A stretch of 64,000 bases of DNA from Synchiropus splendidus (taxonomy: Eukaryota; Chordata; Actinopteri; Syngnathiformes; Callionymidae), in assembly GCF_027744825.2 (NCBI RefSeq), contig NW_026527055.1, forward strand, positions 434,001-498,000, in the 5' to 3' direction. Below, piece by piece: positions 10,716 through 25,188 of this stretch. A program made the translations under genes and the position numbers. Position 1 is the first letter of the stretch. Each line of letters starts with the position of its first letter. The notes under the pieces were generated by a model. That model was not told where the DNA came from. It ran no database searches and saw only the letters and a program-made list of their open reading frames with translations.

Positions 10716-13700
10716 TCCGAAACCCACCTTATCTCAGGCTGAAAAGCGTTTTTACGCATTGTGCCATAACTTTTCAGGGAAGCTTCAGAACATGAAATTT
10801 TAACCTCCCACTATAGCAGAAAGGGTCTTTCTAGTAGGTGCACATCAAATCTAAGCTGTCTGAAGTGTTTTTCGAAAGTTATCAACACTTTTATGTTTGG
10901 CGTTCCGAAACCCACCTTATCTCAGGCTGAAAAGCGTTTTTGTGCATTGTGCCATAACTTTTCAGGGAAGCTTCAGAACATGAAATTTTAACCTCCCACT
11001 ATAGCAGAAAGGGTCTTTCTAGTAGTTGCACATCAAATCTAAACTGTCTGAAGTGTTTTTCCAAAGTTATTAACACTTTTATGTTTTGCGTTCCGAAACC
11101 CACCTTATCTCAGGCTGAAAAGCGTTTTTACGCATTGTGCCATAACTTTTCAGGGAAGCTTCAGAACATGAAATTTTAACCTCCCACTATAGCAGAAAGG
11201 GTCTTTCTAGTAGGTGCACATCAAATCTAAGCTGTCTGAAGTGTTTTTCGAAAGTTATCAACACTTTTATGTTTGGCGTTCCGAAACCCACCTTATCTCA
11301 GGCTGAAAAGCGTTTTTGTGCATTGTGCCATAACTTTTCAGGGAAGCTTCAGAACATGAAATTTTAACCTCCCACTATAGCAGAAAGGGTCTTTCTAGTA
11401 GTTGCACATCAAATCTAAACTGTCTGAAGTGTTTTTTCAAAGTTATCAACACTTTTATGTTTGGCGTTCCGAAACCCACCTTATCTCAGGCTGAAAAGCG
11501 TTTTTGTGCATTGTGCCATAACTTTTCAGGGAAGCTTCAGAACATGAAATTTTAACCTCCCACTATAGCAGAAAGGGTCTTTCTAGTAGTTGCACATCAA
11601 ATCTAAGCTGTCTGAAGTGTTTTTCAAAAGTTATCAACACTTTTATGTTTGGCGTTCCGAAACCCACCTTATCTCAGGCTGAAAAGCGTTTTTGTGCATT
11701 GTGCCATAACTTTTCAGGAAAGCTTCAGAACATGAAATTTTAACCTCCCACTATAGCAGAAAGGGTCTTTCTAGTAGTTGCACATCAAATCTAAACTGTC
11801 TGAAGTGTTTTTCCAAAGTTATCAACACTTTTATGTTTGGCGTTCCGAAACCCACCTTATCTCAGGCTGAAAAGCGTTTTTGTGCATTGTGCCATAACTT
11901 TTCAGGAAAGCTTCAGAACATGAAATTTTAACCTCCCACTATAGCAGAAACGGTCTTTCTAGTAGTTGCACATCAAATCTAAACTGTCTGAAGTGTTTTT
12001 CCAAAGTTATCAACACTTTTATGTTTGGCGTTCCGAAACCCACCTTATCTCAGGCTGAAAAGCGTTTTTACGCATTGTGCCATAACTTTTCAGGGAAGCT
12101 TCAGAACATGAAATTTTAACCTCCCACTATAGCAGAAAGGGTCTTTCTAGTAGGTGCACATCAAATCTAAGCTCTCTGAAGTGTTTTTCGAAAGTTATCA
12201 ACACTTTTATGTTTGGCGTTCCGAAACCCACCTTATCTCAGGCTGAAAAGCGTTTTTGTGCATTGTGCCATAACTTTTCAGGGAAGCTTCAGAACATGAA
12301 ATTTTAACCTCCCACTATAGCAGAAAGGGTCTTTCTAGTAGTTGCACATCAAATCTAAGCTGTCTGAAGTGTTTTTCCAAAGTTATCAACACTTTTATGT
12401 TTGGCGTTCCGAAACCCACCTTATCTCAGGCTGAAAAGCGTTTTTGTGCATTGTGCCATAACTTTTCAGGAAAGCTTCAGAACATGAAATTTTAACCTCC
12501 CACTATAGCAGAAAGGGTCTTTCTAGTAGTTGCACATCAAATCTAAACTGTCTGAAGTGTTTTTCCAAAGTTATCAACACTTTTATGTTTGGCGTTCCGA
12601 AACCCACCTTATCTCAGGCTGAAAAGCGTTTTTACGCATCGTGCCATAACTTTTCAGGGAAGCTTCAGAACATGAAATTTTAACCTCCCACTATAGCAGA
12701 AGGGGTCTTTCTAGTAGTTGCACATCAAATCTAAGCTGTCTGAAGTGTTTTTCGAAAGTTATCAACACTTTTATGTTTGGCGTTCCGAAACCCACCTTAT
12801 CTCAGGCTGAAAAGCGTTTTTGTGCATTGTGCCATAACTTTTCAGGGAAGCTTCAGAACATGAAATTTTAACCTCCCACTATAGCAGAAAGGGTCTTTCT
12901 AGTAGTTGCACATCAAATCTAAGCTGTCTGAAGTGTTTTTCCAAAGTTATCAACACTTTTATGTTTGGCGTTCCGAAACCCACCTTATCTCAGGCTGAAA
13001 AGCGTTTTTGTGCATTGTGCCATAACTTTTCAGGAAAGCTTCAGAACATGAAATTTTAACCTCCCACTATAGCAGAAAGGGTCTTTCTAGTAGTTGCACA
13101 TCAAATCTAAACTGTCTGAAGTGTTTTTCCAAAGTTATCAACACTTTTATGTTTGGCGTTCCGAAACCCACCTTATCTCAGGCTGAAAAGCGTTTTTACG
13201 CATTGTGCCATAACTTTTCAGGGAAGCTTCAGAACATGAAATTTTAACCTCCCACTATAGCAGAAAGGGTCTTTCTAGTAGGTGCACATCAAATCTAAGC
13301 TGTCTGAAGTGTTTTTCGAAAGTTATCAACACTTTTATGTTTGGCGTTCCGAAACCCACCTTATCTCAGGCTGAAAAGCGTTTTTGTGCATTGTGCCATA
13401 ACTTTTCAGGGAAGCTTCAGAACATGAAATTTTAACCTCCCACTATAGCAGAAAGGGTCTTTCTAGTAGTTGCACATCAAATCTAAACTGTCTGAAGTGT
13501 TTTTCCAAAGTTATTAACACTTTTATGTTTTGCGTTCCGAAACCCACCTTATCTCAGGCTGAAAAGCGTTTTTGTGCATTGTGCCATAACTTTTCAGGGA
13601 AGCTTCAGAACATGAAATTTTAACCTCCCACTATAGCAGAAAGGGTCTTTCTAGTAGTTGCACATCAAATCTAAACTGTCTGAAGTGTTTTTCCAAAGTT

Positions 13701-16700
13701 ATCAACACTTTTATGTTTGGCGTTCCGAAACCCACCTTATCTCAGGCTGAAAAGCGTTTTTACGCATTGTGCCATAACTTTTCAGGGAAGCTTCAGAACA
13801 TGAAATTTTAACCTCCCACTATAGCAGAAAGGGTCTTTCTAGTAGGTGCACATCAAATCTAAGCTGTCTGAAGTGTTTTTCGAAAGTTATCAACACTTTT
13901 ATGTTTGGCGTTCCGAAACCCACCTTATCTCAGGCTGAAAAGCGTTTTTGTGCATTGTGCCATAACTTCTCAGGGAAGCTTCAGAACATGAAATTTTAAC
14001 CTCCCACTATAGCAGAAAGGGTCTTTCTAGTAGTTGCACATCAAATCTAAACTGTCTGAAGTGTTTTTTCAAAGTTATCAACACTTTTATGTTTGGCGTT
14101 CCGAAACCCACCTTATCTCAGGCTGAAAAGCGTTTTTGTGCATTGTGCCATAACTTTTCAGGGAAGCTTCAGAACATGAAATTTTAACCTCCCACTATAG
14201 CAGAAAGGGTCTTTCTAGTAGTTGCACATCAAATCTAAGCTGTCTGAAGTGTTTTTCAAAAGTTATCAACACTTTTATGTTTGGCGTTCCGAAACCCACC
14301 TTATCTCAGGCTGAAAAGCGTTTTTGTGCATTGTGCCATAACTTTTCAGGAAAGCTTCAGAACATGAAATTTTAACCTCCCACTATAGCAGAAAGGGTCT
14401 TTCTAGTAGTTGCACATCAAATCTAAACTGTCTGAAGTGTTTTTCCAAAGTTATCAACACTTTTATGTTTGGCGTTCCGAAACCCACCTTATCTCAGGCT
14501 GAAAAGCGTTTTTGTGCATTGTGCCATAACTTTTCAGGGAAGCTTCAGAACATGAAATTTTAACCTCCCACTATAGCAGAAAGGGTCTTTCTAGTAGTTG
14601 CACATCAAATCTAAGCTGTCTGAAGTGTTTTTCAAAAGTTATCAACACTTTTATGTTTGGCGTTCCGAAACCCACCTTATCTCAGGCTGAAAAGCGTTTT
14701 TGTGCATTGTGCCATAACTTTTCAGGAAAGCTTCAGAACATGAAATTTTAACCTCCCACTATAGCAGAAACGGTCTTTCTAGTAGTTGCACATCAAATCT
14801 AAACTGTCTGAAGTGTTTTTCCAAAGTTATCAACACTTTTATGTTTGGCGTTCCGAAACCCACCTTATCTCAGGCTGAAAAGCGTTTTTACGCATTGTGC
14901 CATAACTTTTCAGGGAAGCTTCAGAACATGAAATTTTAACCTCCCACTATAGCAGAAAGGGTCTTTCTAGTAGGTGCACATCAAATCTAAGCTCTCTGAA
15001 GTGTTTTTCGAAAGTTATCAACACTTTTATGTTTGGCGTTCCGAAACCCACCTTATCTCAGGCTGAAAAGCGTTTTTGTGCATTGTGCCATAACTTTTCA
15101 GGGAAGCTTCAGAACATGAAATTTTAACCTCCCACTATAGCAGAAAGGGTCTTTCTAGTAGTTGCACATCAAATCTAAACTGTCTGAAGTGTTTTTCCAA
15201 AGTTATCAACACTTTTATGTTTGGCGTTCCGAAACCCACCTTATCTCAGGCTGAAAAGCGTTTTTACGCATCGTGCCATAACTTTTCAGGGAAGCTTCAG
15301 AACATGAAATTTTAACCTCCCACTATAGCAGAAAGGGTCTTTCTAGTAGTTGCACATCAAATCTAAGCTGTCTGAAGTGTTTTTCCAAAGTTATCAACAC
15401 TTTTATGTTTGGCGTTCCGAAACCCACCTTATCTCAGGCTGAAAAGCGTTTTTGTGCATTGTGCCATAACTTTTCAGGAAAGCTTCAGAACATGAAATTT
15501 TAACCTCCCACTATAGCAGAAAGGGTCTTTCTAGTAGTTGCACATCAAATCTAAACTGTCTGAAGTGTTTTTCCAAAGATATCAACACTTTTATGTTTGG
15601 CGTTCCGAAACCCACCTTATCTCAGGCTGAAAAGCGTTTTTACGCATTGTGCCATAACTTTTCAGGGAAGCTTCAGAACATGAAATTTTAACCTCCCACT
15701 ATAGCAGAAAGGGTCTTTATAGTAGGTGCACATCAAATCTAAGCTCTCTGAAGTGTTTTTCGAAAGTTATCAACACTTTTATGTTTGGCGTTCCGAAACC
15801 CACCTTATCTCAGGCTGAAAAGCGTTTTTGTGCATTGTGCCATAACTTTTCAGGAAAGCTTCAGAACATGAAATTTTAACCTCCCACTATAGCAGAAAGG
15901 GTCTTTCTAGTAGTTGCACATCAAATCTAAACTGTCTGAAGTGTTTTTCCAAAGTTATTAACACTTTTATGTTTGGCGTTCCGAAACCCACCTTATCTCA
16001 GGCTGAAAAGCGTTTTTGTGCATTGTGCCATAACTTTTCAGGGAAGCTTCAGAACATGAAATTTTAACCTCCCACTATAGCAGAAAGGGTCTTTCTAGTA
16101 GTTGCACATCAAATCTAAACTGTCTGAAGTGTTTTTCCAAAGTTATCAACACTTTTATGTTTGGCGTTCCGAAACCCACCTTATCTCAGGCTGAAAAGCG
16201 TTTTTACGCATTGTGCCATAACTTTTCAGGGAAGCTTCAGAACATGAAATTTTAACCTCCCACTATAGCAGAAAGGGTCTTTCTAGTAGGTGCACATCAA
16301 ATCTAAGCTGTCTGAAGTGTTTTTCCAAAGTTATCAACACTTTTATGTTTGGCGTTCCGAAACCCACCTTATCTCAGGCTGAAAAGCGTTTTTGTGCATT
16401 GTGCCATAACTTTTCAGGGAAGCTTCAGAACATGAAATTTTAACCTCCCACTATAGCAGAAAGGGTCTTTCTAGTAGTTGCACATCAAATCTAAACTGTC
16501 TGAAGTGTTTTTCCAAAGTTATTAACACTTTTATGTTTTGCGTTCCGAAACCCACCTTATCTCAGGCTGAAAAGCGTTTTTGTGCATTGTGCCATAACTT
16601 TTCAGGGAAGCTTCAGAACATGAAATTTTAACCTCCCACTATAGCAGAAAGGGTCTTTCTAGTAGTTGCACATCAAATCTAAACTGTCTGAAGTGTTTTT

Positions 16701-16731
16701 CCAAAGTTATCAACACTTTTATGTTTGGCGT
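10716..16731 (+). repeat. Array segment 3: mosaic of 13-19-monomer repeats
   Basis: Order is A1-B2-A1-E-C-D-D-A2-F-D-A3-F-D, then A1-B2-B1-A1-E-C-D-C-D-A2-B1-A3'-D-A2-D2-B1-A1'-B2-B1. The eleven monomers 13160-15227 repeat the class order of 1-2068 and 3197-5264, with the E unit at 13912 (also 11280). Local markers show a 14-15-mer relationship inside the segment: GCATCG at 12596 and 15228 (2632 bp, 14 monomers), and AACGGTC at 11844 and 14664 (2820 bp, 15 monomers). A3' (15228) and A1' (16168) carry C159 where A units normally have G. Confidence 0.8.
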
Positions 16732-18987
16732 TCCGAAACCCACCTTATCTCAGGCTGAAAAGCGTTTTTACGCATTGTGCCATAACTTTTCAGGGAAGCT
16801 TCAGAACATGAAATTTTAACCTCCCACTATAGCAGAAACGGTCTTTCTAGTAGGTGCACATCAAATTTAAGCTGTCTGAAGTGTTTTTCGAAAGTTATCA
16901 ACACTTTTATGTTTGGCGTTCCGAAACCCACCTTATCTCAGGCTGAAAAGCGTTTTTGTGCATTGTGCCATAACTTTTCAGGGAAGCTTCAGAACATGAA
17001 ATTTTAACCTCCCACTATAGCAGAAAGGGTCTTTCTAGTAGTTGCACATCAAATCTAAGCTGTCTGAAGTGTTTTTCAAAAGTTATCAACACTTTTATGT
17101 TTGGCGTTCCGAAACCCACCTTATCTCAGGCTGAAAAGCGTTTTTGTGCATTGTGCCATAACTTTTCAGAAAAGCTTCAGAACATGAAATTTTAACCTCC
17201 CACTATAGCAGAAAGGGTCTTTCTAGTAGTTGCACATCAAATCTAAACTGTCTGAAGTGTTTTTCCAAAGTTATCAACACTTTTATGTTTGGCGTTCCGA
17301 AACCCACCTTATCTCAGGCTGAAAAGCGTTTTTACGCATTGTGCCATAACTTTTCAGGGAAGCTTCAGAACATGAAATTTTAACCTCCCACTATAGCAGA
17401 AAGGGTCTTTCTAGTAGGTGCACATCAAATCTAAGCTCTCTGAAGTGTTTTTCGAAAGTTATCAACACTTTTATGTTTGGCGTTCCGAAACCCACCTTAT
17501 CTCAGGCTGAAAAGCGTTTTTGTGCATTGTGCCATAACTTTTCAGGAAAGCTTCAGAACATGAAATTTTAACCTCCCACTATAGTAGAAAGGGTCTTTCT
17601 AGTAGTTGCACATCAAATCTAAACTGTCTGAAGTGATTTTCCAAAGTTATTAACACTTTTATGTTTGGCGTTCCGAAACCCACCTTATCTCAGGCTGAAA
17701 AGCGTTTTTGTGCATTGTGCCATAACTTTTCAGGGAAGCTTCAGAACATGAAATTTTAACCTCCCACTATAGCAGAAAGGGTCTTTCTAGTAGTTGCACA
17801 TCAAATCTAAACTGTCTGAAGTGTTTTTCCAAAGTTATCAACACTTTTATGTTTGGCGTTCCGAAACCCACCTTATCTCAGGCTGAAAAGCGTTTTTACG
17901 CATTGTGCCATAACTTTTCAGGGAAGCTTCAGAACATGAAATTTTAACCTCCCACTATAGCAGAAAGGGTCTTTCTAGTAGGTGCACATCAAATCTAAGC
18001 TCTCTGAAGTGTTTTTCGAAAGTTATCAACACTTTTATGTTTGGCGTTCCGAAACCCACCTTATCTCAGGCTGAAAAGCGTTTTTGTGCATTGTGCCATA
18101 ACTTTTCAGGGAAGCTTCAGAACATGAAATTTTAACCTCCCACTATAGCAGAAAGGGTCTTTCTAGTAGTTGCACATCAAATCTAAACTGTCTGAAGTGT
18201 TTTTCCAAAGTTATTAACACTTTTATGTTTGGCGTTCCGAAACCCACCTTATCTCAGGCTGAAAAGCGTTTTTGTGCATTGTGCCATAACTTTTCAGGGA
18301 AGCTTCAGAACATGAAATTTTAACCTCCCACTATAGCAGAAAGGGTCTTTCTAGTAGTTGCACATCAAATCTAAACTGTCTGAAGTGTTTTTCCAAAGTT
18401 ATCAACACTTTTATGTTTGGCGTTCCGAAACCCACCTTATCTCAGGCTGAAAAGCGTTTTTGTGCATTGTGCCATAACTTTTCAGGGAAGCTTCAGAACA
18501 TGAAATTTTAACCTCCCACTATAGCAGAAAGGGTCTTTCTAGTAGTTGCACATCAAATCTAAGCTGTCTGAAGTGTTTTTCAAAAGTTATCAACACTTTT
18601 ATGTTTGGCGTTCCGAAACCCACCTTATCTCAGGCTGAAAAGCGTTTTTGTGCATTGTGCCATAACTTTTCAGGAAAGCTTCAGAACATGAAATTTTAAC
18701 CTCCCACTATAGCAGAAAGGGTCTTTCTAGTAGTTGCACATCAAATCTAAACTGTCTGAAGTGTTTTTCCAAAGTTATCAACACTTTTATGTTTGGCGTT
18801 CCGAAACCCACCTTATCTCAGGCTGAAAAGCGTTTTTACGCATTGTGCCATAACTTTTCGGGGAAGCTTCAGAACATGAAATTTTAACTTCCCACTATAG
18901 CAGAAAGGGTCTTTCTAGTAGGTGCACATCAAATCTAAGCTGTCTGAAGTGTTTTTCGAAAGTTATCAACACTTTTATGTTTGGCGT

Positions 18988-19172
18988 TCCGAAACCCACC
19001 TTATCTCAGGCTGAAAAGCGTTTTTGTGCATTGTGCCATAACTTTTCAGGGAAGCTTCAGAACATGAAATTTTAACCTCCCACTATAGCAGAAAGGGTCT
19101 TTCTAGTAGTTGCACATCAAATCTAAGCTGTCTGAAGTGTTTTTCAAAAGTTAACACTTTTATGTTTGGCGT
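18988..19172 (+). repeat. 185-bp C-class monomer with 3-bp deletion
   Basis: GTTATCAACAC has become GTTAACAC (from 19150), removing 3 bp from the loop of the 148-175 inverted repeat and creating GTTAAC. The identical deletion occurs once more, in 30829-31013, in the same neighbour context. Confidence 0.95.
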
Positions 19173-19736
19173 TCCGAAACCCACCTTATCTCAGGCTGAA
19201 AAGCGTTTTTGTGCATTGTGCCATAACTTTTCAGGAAAGCTTCAGAACATGAAATTTTAACCTCCCACTATAGCAGAAAGGGTCTTTCTAGTAGTTGCAC
19301 ATCAAATCTAAACTGTCTGAAGTGTTTTTCCAAAGTTATCAACACTTTTATGTTTGGCGTTCCGAAACCCACCTTATCTCAGGCTGAAAAGCGTTTTTAC
19401 GCATTGTGCCATAACTTTTCAGGGAAGCTTCAGAACATGAAATTTTAACCTCCCACTATAGCAGAAAGGGTCTTTCTAGTAGGTGCACATCAAATCTAAG
19501 CTCTCTGAAGTGTTTTTCGAAAGTTATCAACACTTTTATGTTTGGCGTTCCGAAACCCACCTTATCTTAGGCTGAAAAGCGTTTTTGTGCATTGTGCCAT
19601 AACTTTTCAGGGAAGCTTCAGAACATGAAATTTTAACCTCCCACTATAGCAGAAAGGGTCTTTCTAGTAGTTGCACATCAAATCTAAACTGTCTGAAGTG
19701 TTTTTCCAAAGTTATCAACACTTTTATGTTTGGCGT

Positions 19737-19924
19737 TCCGAAACCCACCTTATCTCAGGCTGAAAAGCGTTTTTGTGCATTGTGCCATAACTTTTCAGGG
19801 AAGCTTCAGAACATGAAATTTTAACCTCCCACTATAGCAGAAAGGGTCTTTCTAGTAGGTGCACATCAAATCTAAGCTCTCTGAAGTGTTTTTCGAAAGT
19901 TATCAACACTTTTATGTTTGGCGT
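19737..19924 (+). repeat. Hybrid monomer: B/C-type left half, A2 right half
   Basis: This unit has GT at 39-40 (non-A) but G123, G140, C143 and G159 (A2). The switch lies between monomer positions 41 and 122, as expected from an in-register crossover or conversion tract. Confidence 0.85.
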
Positions 19925-21804
19925 TCCGAAACCCACCTTATCTCAGGCTGAAAAGCGTTTTTGTGCATTGTGCCATAACTTTTCAGGGAAGCTTCAGAAC
20001 ATGAAATTTTAACCTCCCACTATAGCAGAAAGGGTCTTTCTAGTAGTTGCACATCAAATCTAAGCTGTCTGAAGTGTTTTTCAAAAGTTATCAACACTTT
20101 TATGTTTGGCGTTCCGAAACCCACCTTATCTCAGGCTGAAAAGCGTTTTTGTGCATTGTGCCATAACTTTTCAGGAAAGCTTCAGAACATGAAATTTTAA
20201 CCTCCCACTATAGCAGAAAGGGTCTTTCTAGTAGTTGCACATCAAATCTAAACTGTCTGAAGTGTTTTTCCAAAGTTATCAACACTTTTATGTTTGGCGT
20301 TCCGAAACCCACCTTATCTCAGGCTGAAAAGCGTTTTTGTGCATTGTGCCATAACTTTTCAGGGAAGCTTCAGAACATGAAATTTTAACCTCCCACTATA
20401 GCAGAAAGGGTCTTTCTAGTAGTTGCACATCAAATCTAAGCTGTCTGAAGTGTTTTTCAAAAGTTATCAACACTTTTATGTTTGGCGTTCCGAAACCCAC
20501 CTTATCTCAGGCTGAAAAGCGTTTTTGTGCATTGTGCCATAACTTTTCAGGAAAGCTTCAGAACATGAAATTTTAACCTCCCACTATAGCAGAAAGGGTC
20601 TTTCTAGTAGTTGCACATCAAATCTAAACTGTCTGAAGTGTTTTTCCAAAGTTATCAACACTTTTATGTTTGGCGTTCCGAAACCCACCTTATCTCAGGC
20701 TGAAAAGCGTTTTTACGCATTGTGCCATAACTTTTCAGGGAAGCTTCAGAACATGAAATTTTAACCTCCCACTATAGCAGAAAGGGTCTTTCTAGTAGTT
20801 GCACATCAAATCTAAGCTGTCTGAAGTGTTTTTCGAAAGTTATCAACACTTTTATGTTTGGCGTTCCGAAACCCACCTTATCTCAGGCTGAAAAGCGTTT
20901 TTGTGCATTGTGCCATAACTTTTCAGGGAAGCTTCAGAACATGAAATTTTAACCTCCCACTATAGCAGAAAGGGTCTTTCTAGTAGTTGCACATCAAATC
21001 TAAGCTGTCTGAAGTGTTTTTCCAAAGTTATCAACACTTTTATGTTTGGCGTTCCGAAACCCACCTTATCTCAGGCTGAAAAGCGTTTTTGTGCATTGTG
21101 CCATAACTTTTCAGGAAAGCTTCAGAACATGAAATTTTAACCTCCCACTATAGCAGAAAGGGTCTTTCTAGTAGTTGCACATCAAATCTAAACTGTCTGA
21201 AGTGTTTTTCCAAAGTTATCAACACTTTTATGTTTGGCGTTCCGAAACCCACCTTATCTCAGGCTGAAAAGCGTTTTTACGCATTGTGCCATAACTTTTC
21301 AGGGAAGCTTCAGAACATGAAATTTTAACCTCCCACTATAGCAGAAAGGGTCTTTCTAGTAGGTGCACATCAAATCTAAGCTCTCTGAAGTGTTTTTCCA
21401 AAGTTATCAACACTTTTATGTTTGGCGTTCCGAAACCCACCTTATCTCAGGCTGAAAAGCGTTTTTGTGCATTGTGCCATAACTTTTCAGGGAAGCTTCA
21501 GAACATGAAATTTTAACCTCCCACTATAGCAGAAAGGGTCTTTCTAGTAGTTGCACATCAAATCTAAGCTGTCTGAAGTGTTTTTCAAAAGTTATCAACA
21601 CTTTTATGTTTGGCGTTCCGAAACCCACCTTATCTCAGGCTGAAAAGCGTTTTTGTGCATTGTGCCATAACTTTTCAGGAAAGCTTCAGAACATGAAATT
21701 TTAACCTCCCACTATAGCAGAAAGGGTCTTTCTAGTAGTTGCACATCAAATCTAAACTGTCTGAAGTGTTTTTCCAAAGTTATCAACACTTTTATGTTTG
21801 GCGT

Positions 21805-23120
21805 TCCGAAACCCACCTTATCTCAGGCTGAAAAGCGTTTTTGCGCATTGTGCCATAACTTTTCAGGGAAGCTTCAGAACATGAAATTTTAACCTCCCAC
21901 TATAGCAGAAAGGGTCTTTCTAGTAGGTGCACATCAAATCTAAGCTTTCTGAAGTGTTTTTCGAAAGTTATCAACACTTTTATGTTTGGCGTTCCGAAAC
22001 CCACCTTATCTCAGGCTGAAAAGCGTTTTTGTGCATTGTGCCATAACTTTTCAGGGAAGCTTCAGAACATGAAATTTTAACCTCCCACTATAGCAGAAAG
22101 GGTCTTTCTAGTAGTTGCACATCAAATCTAAGCTGTCTGAAGTGTTTTTCAAAAGTTATCAACACTTTTATGTTTGGCGTTCCGAAACCCACCTTATCTC
22201 AGGCTGAAAAGCGTTTTTGTGCATTGTGCCATAACTTTTCAGGAAAGCTTCAGAACATGAAATTTTAACCTCCCACTATAGCAGAAAGGGTCTTTCTAGT
22301 AGTTGCACATCAAATCTAAGCTGTCTGAAGTGTTTTTCAAAAGTTATCAACACTTTTATGTTTGGCGTTCCGAAACCCACCTTATCTCAGGCTGAAAAGC
22401 GTTTTTGTGCATTGTGCCATAACTTTTCAGGAAAGCTTCAGAACATGAAATTTTAACCTCCCACTATAGCAGAAAGGGTCTTTCTAGTAGTTGCACATCA
22501 AATCTAAACTGTCTGAAGTGTTTTTCCAAAGTTATCAACACTTTTATGTTTGGCGTTCCGAAACCCACCTTATCTCAGGCTGAAAAGCGTTTTTGTGCAT
22601 TGTGCCATAACTTTTCAGGAAAGCTTCAGAACATGAAATTTTAACCTCCCACTATAGCAGAAAGGGTCTTTCTAGTAGTTGCACATCAAATCTAAGCTGT
22701 CTGAAGTGTTTTTCAAAAGTTATCAACACTTTTATGTTTGGCGTTCCGAAACCCACCTTATCTCAGGCTGAAAAGCGTTTTTGTGCATTGTGCCATAACT
22801 TTTCAGGAAAGCTTCAGAACATGAAATTTTAACCTCCCACTATAGCAGAAAGGGTCTTTCTAGTAGTTGCACATCAAATCTAAACTGTCTGAAGTGTTTT
22901 TCCAAAGTTATCAACACTTTTATGTTTGGCGTTCCGAAACCCACCTTATCTCAGGCTGAAAAGCGTTTTTAAGCATTGTGCCATAACTTTTCAGGGAAGC
23001 TTCAGAACATGAAATTTTAACCTCCCACTATAGCAGAAAGGGTCTTTCTAGTAGGTGCACATCAAATCTAAGCTCTCTGAAGTGTTTTTCGAAAGTTATC
23101 AACAGTTTTATGTTTGGCGT
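21805..23120 (+). repeat. Short segment with G-D alternation
   Basis: Order is A1'-C-G-D-G-D-A2. The first unit has GC at positions 39-40 (GTTTTTGCGC) and T143, both unusual. The last has AAGC at 39-42 and AACAGTTTT near its end. The G-D-G-D pair (22181-22932) looks like a local dimer duplication. G units (A64 with A159) are otherwise seen mainly in the HOR after 45307. Confidence 0.75.
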
Positions 23121-23308
23121 TCCGAAACCCACCTTATCTCAGGCTGAAAAGCGTTTTTACGCATTGTGCCATAACTTTTCAGGGAAGCTTCAGAACATGA
23201 AATTTTAACCTCCCACTATAGCAGAAAGGGTCTTTCTAGTAGGTGCACATCAAATCTAAGCTCTCTGAAGTGTTTTTCGAAAGTTATCAACACTTTTATG
23301 TTTGGCGT

Positions 23309-25188
23309 TCCGAAACCCACCTTATCTCAGGCTGAAAAGCGTTTTTGTGCATTGTGCCATAACTTTTCAGGGAAGCTTCAGAACATGAAATTTTAACCTC
23401 CCACTATAGCAGAAAGGGTCTTTCTAGTAGTTGCACATCAAATCTAAACTGTCTGAAGTTTTTTTCCAAAGTTATTAACACTTTTATGTTTGGCGTTCCG
23501 AAACCCACCTTATCTCAGGCTGAAAAGCGTTTTTGTGCATTGTGCCATAACTTTTCAGGGAAGCTTCAGAACATGAAATTTTAACCTCCCACTATAGCAG
23601 AAAGGGTCTTTCTAGTAGTTGCACATCAAATCTAAACTGTCTGAAGTGTTTTTCCAAAGTTATTAACACTTTTATGTTTTGCGTTCCGAAACCCACCTTA
23701 TCTCAGGCTGAAAAGCGTTTTTGTGCATTGTGCCATAACTTTTCAGGGAAGCTTCAGAACATGAAATTTTAACCTCCCACTATAGCAGAAAGGGTCTTTC
23801 TAGTAGTTGCACATCAAATCTAAACTGTCTGAAGTGTTTTTCCAAATTTATCAACACTTTTATGTTTGGCGTTCCGAAACCCACCTTATCTCAGGCTGAA
23901 AAGCGTTTTTACGCATTGTGCCATAACTTTTCAGGGAAGCTTCAGAACATGAAATTTTAACCTCCCACTACAGCAGAAAGGGTCTTTCTAGTAGGTGCAC
24001 ATCAAATCTAAGCTGTCTGAAGTGTTTTTCGAAAGTTATCAACACTTTTATGTTTGGCGTTCCGAAACCCACCTTATCTCAGGCTGAAAAGCGTTTTTGT
24101 GCATTGTGCCATAACTTTTCAGGGAAGCTTCAGAACATGAAATTTTAACCTCCCACTATAGCAGAAAGGGTCTTTCTAGTAGTTGCACATCAAATCTAAA
24201 CTGTCTGAAGTGTTTTTCCAAAGTTATCAACACTTTTATGTTTGGCGTTCCGAAACCCACCTTATCTCAGGCTGAAAAGCGTTTTTGTGCATTGTGCCAT
24301 AACTTTTCAGGGAAGCTTCAGAACATGAAATTTTAACCTCCCACTATAGCAGAAAGGGTCTTTCTAGTAGTTGCACATCAAATCTAAGCTGTCTGAAGTG
24401 TTTTTCAAAAGTTATCAACACTTTTATGTTTGGCGTTCCGAAACCCACCTTATCTCAGGCTGAAAAGCGTTTTTGTGCATTGTGCCATAACTTTTCAGGA
24501 AAGCTTCAGAACATGAAATTTTAACCTCCCACTATAGCAGAAAGGTTCTTTCTAGTAGTTGCACATCAAATCTAAACTGTCTGAAGTGTTTTTCCAAAGT
24601 TATCAACACTTTTATGTTTGGCGTTCCGAAACCCACCTTATCTCAGGCTGAAAAGCGTTTTTGTGCATTGTGCCATAACTTTTCAGGGAAGCTTCAGAAC
24701 ATGAAATTTTAACCTCCCACTATAGCAGAAAGGGTCTTTCTAGTAGTTGCACATCAAATCTAAGCTGTCTGAAGTGTTTTTCAAAAGTTATCAACACTTT
24801 TATGTTTGGCGTTCCGAAACCCACCTTATCTCAGGCTGAAAAGCGTTTTTGTGCATTGTGCCATAACTTTTCAGGGAAGCTTCAGAACATGAAATTTTAA
24901 CCTCCCACTATAGCAGAAAGGGTCTTTCTAGTAGTTGCACATCAAATCTAAACTGTCTGAAGTGTTTTTCCAAAGTTATCAACACTTTTATGTTTGGCGT
25001 TCCGAAACCCACCTTATCTCAGGCTGAAAAGCGTTTTTACGCATTGTGCCATAACTTTTCAGGGAAGCTTCAGAACATGAAATTTTAACCTCCCACTATA
25101 GCAGAAAGGGTCTTTCTAGTAGGTGCACATCAAATCTAAGCTCTCTGAAGTGTTTTTCGAAAGTTATCAACACTTTTATGTTTGGCGT
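23309..25188 (+). repeat. Tandem 10-mer duplication, copy 1
   Basis: Order is B2*-B2-B1-A1-B1-C-D-C-B1-A2. Markers repeat exactly 1880 bp (10 monomers) later: seven Ts after GAAG (23460 and 25340), AAATTTATC (23685 and 25565 units) and GGTTC (24437 and 26317 units). A private CTACAG near 23970 distinguishes this copy. Confidence 0.88.

Larger units (their letters stand above)
16732..21804 (+). repeat. Array segment 4: block duplicated at 29325
   Basis: Order is A1-C-D-A2-D2-B1-A2-B2-B1-C-D-A1-C-D-A2-B1-H-C-D-C-D-A3-F-D-A2'-C-D. Several rare changes recur in the same order in 29325-34021: AAATTTAAG in the first A1, GTGATTTT (17636 and 29853), TTCGGGG with AACTTCCC (18800 and 30641), a 3-bp deletion (18988 and 30829), and A2' with C159 (21241 and 33458). 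The offset between copies shifts from 67 to 65, 63 and back to 65 monomers, so whole monomers were gained or lost after the copying. Confidence 0.85.
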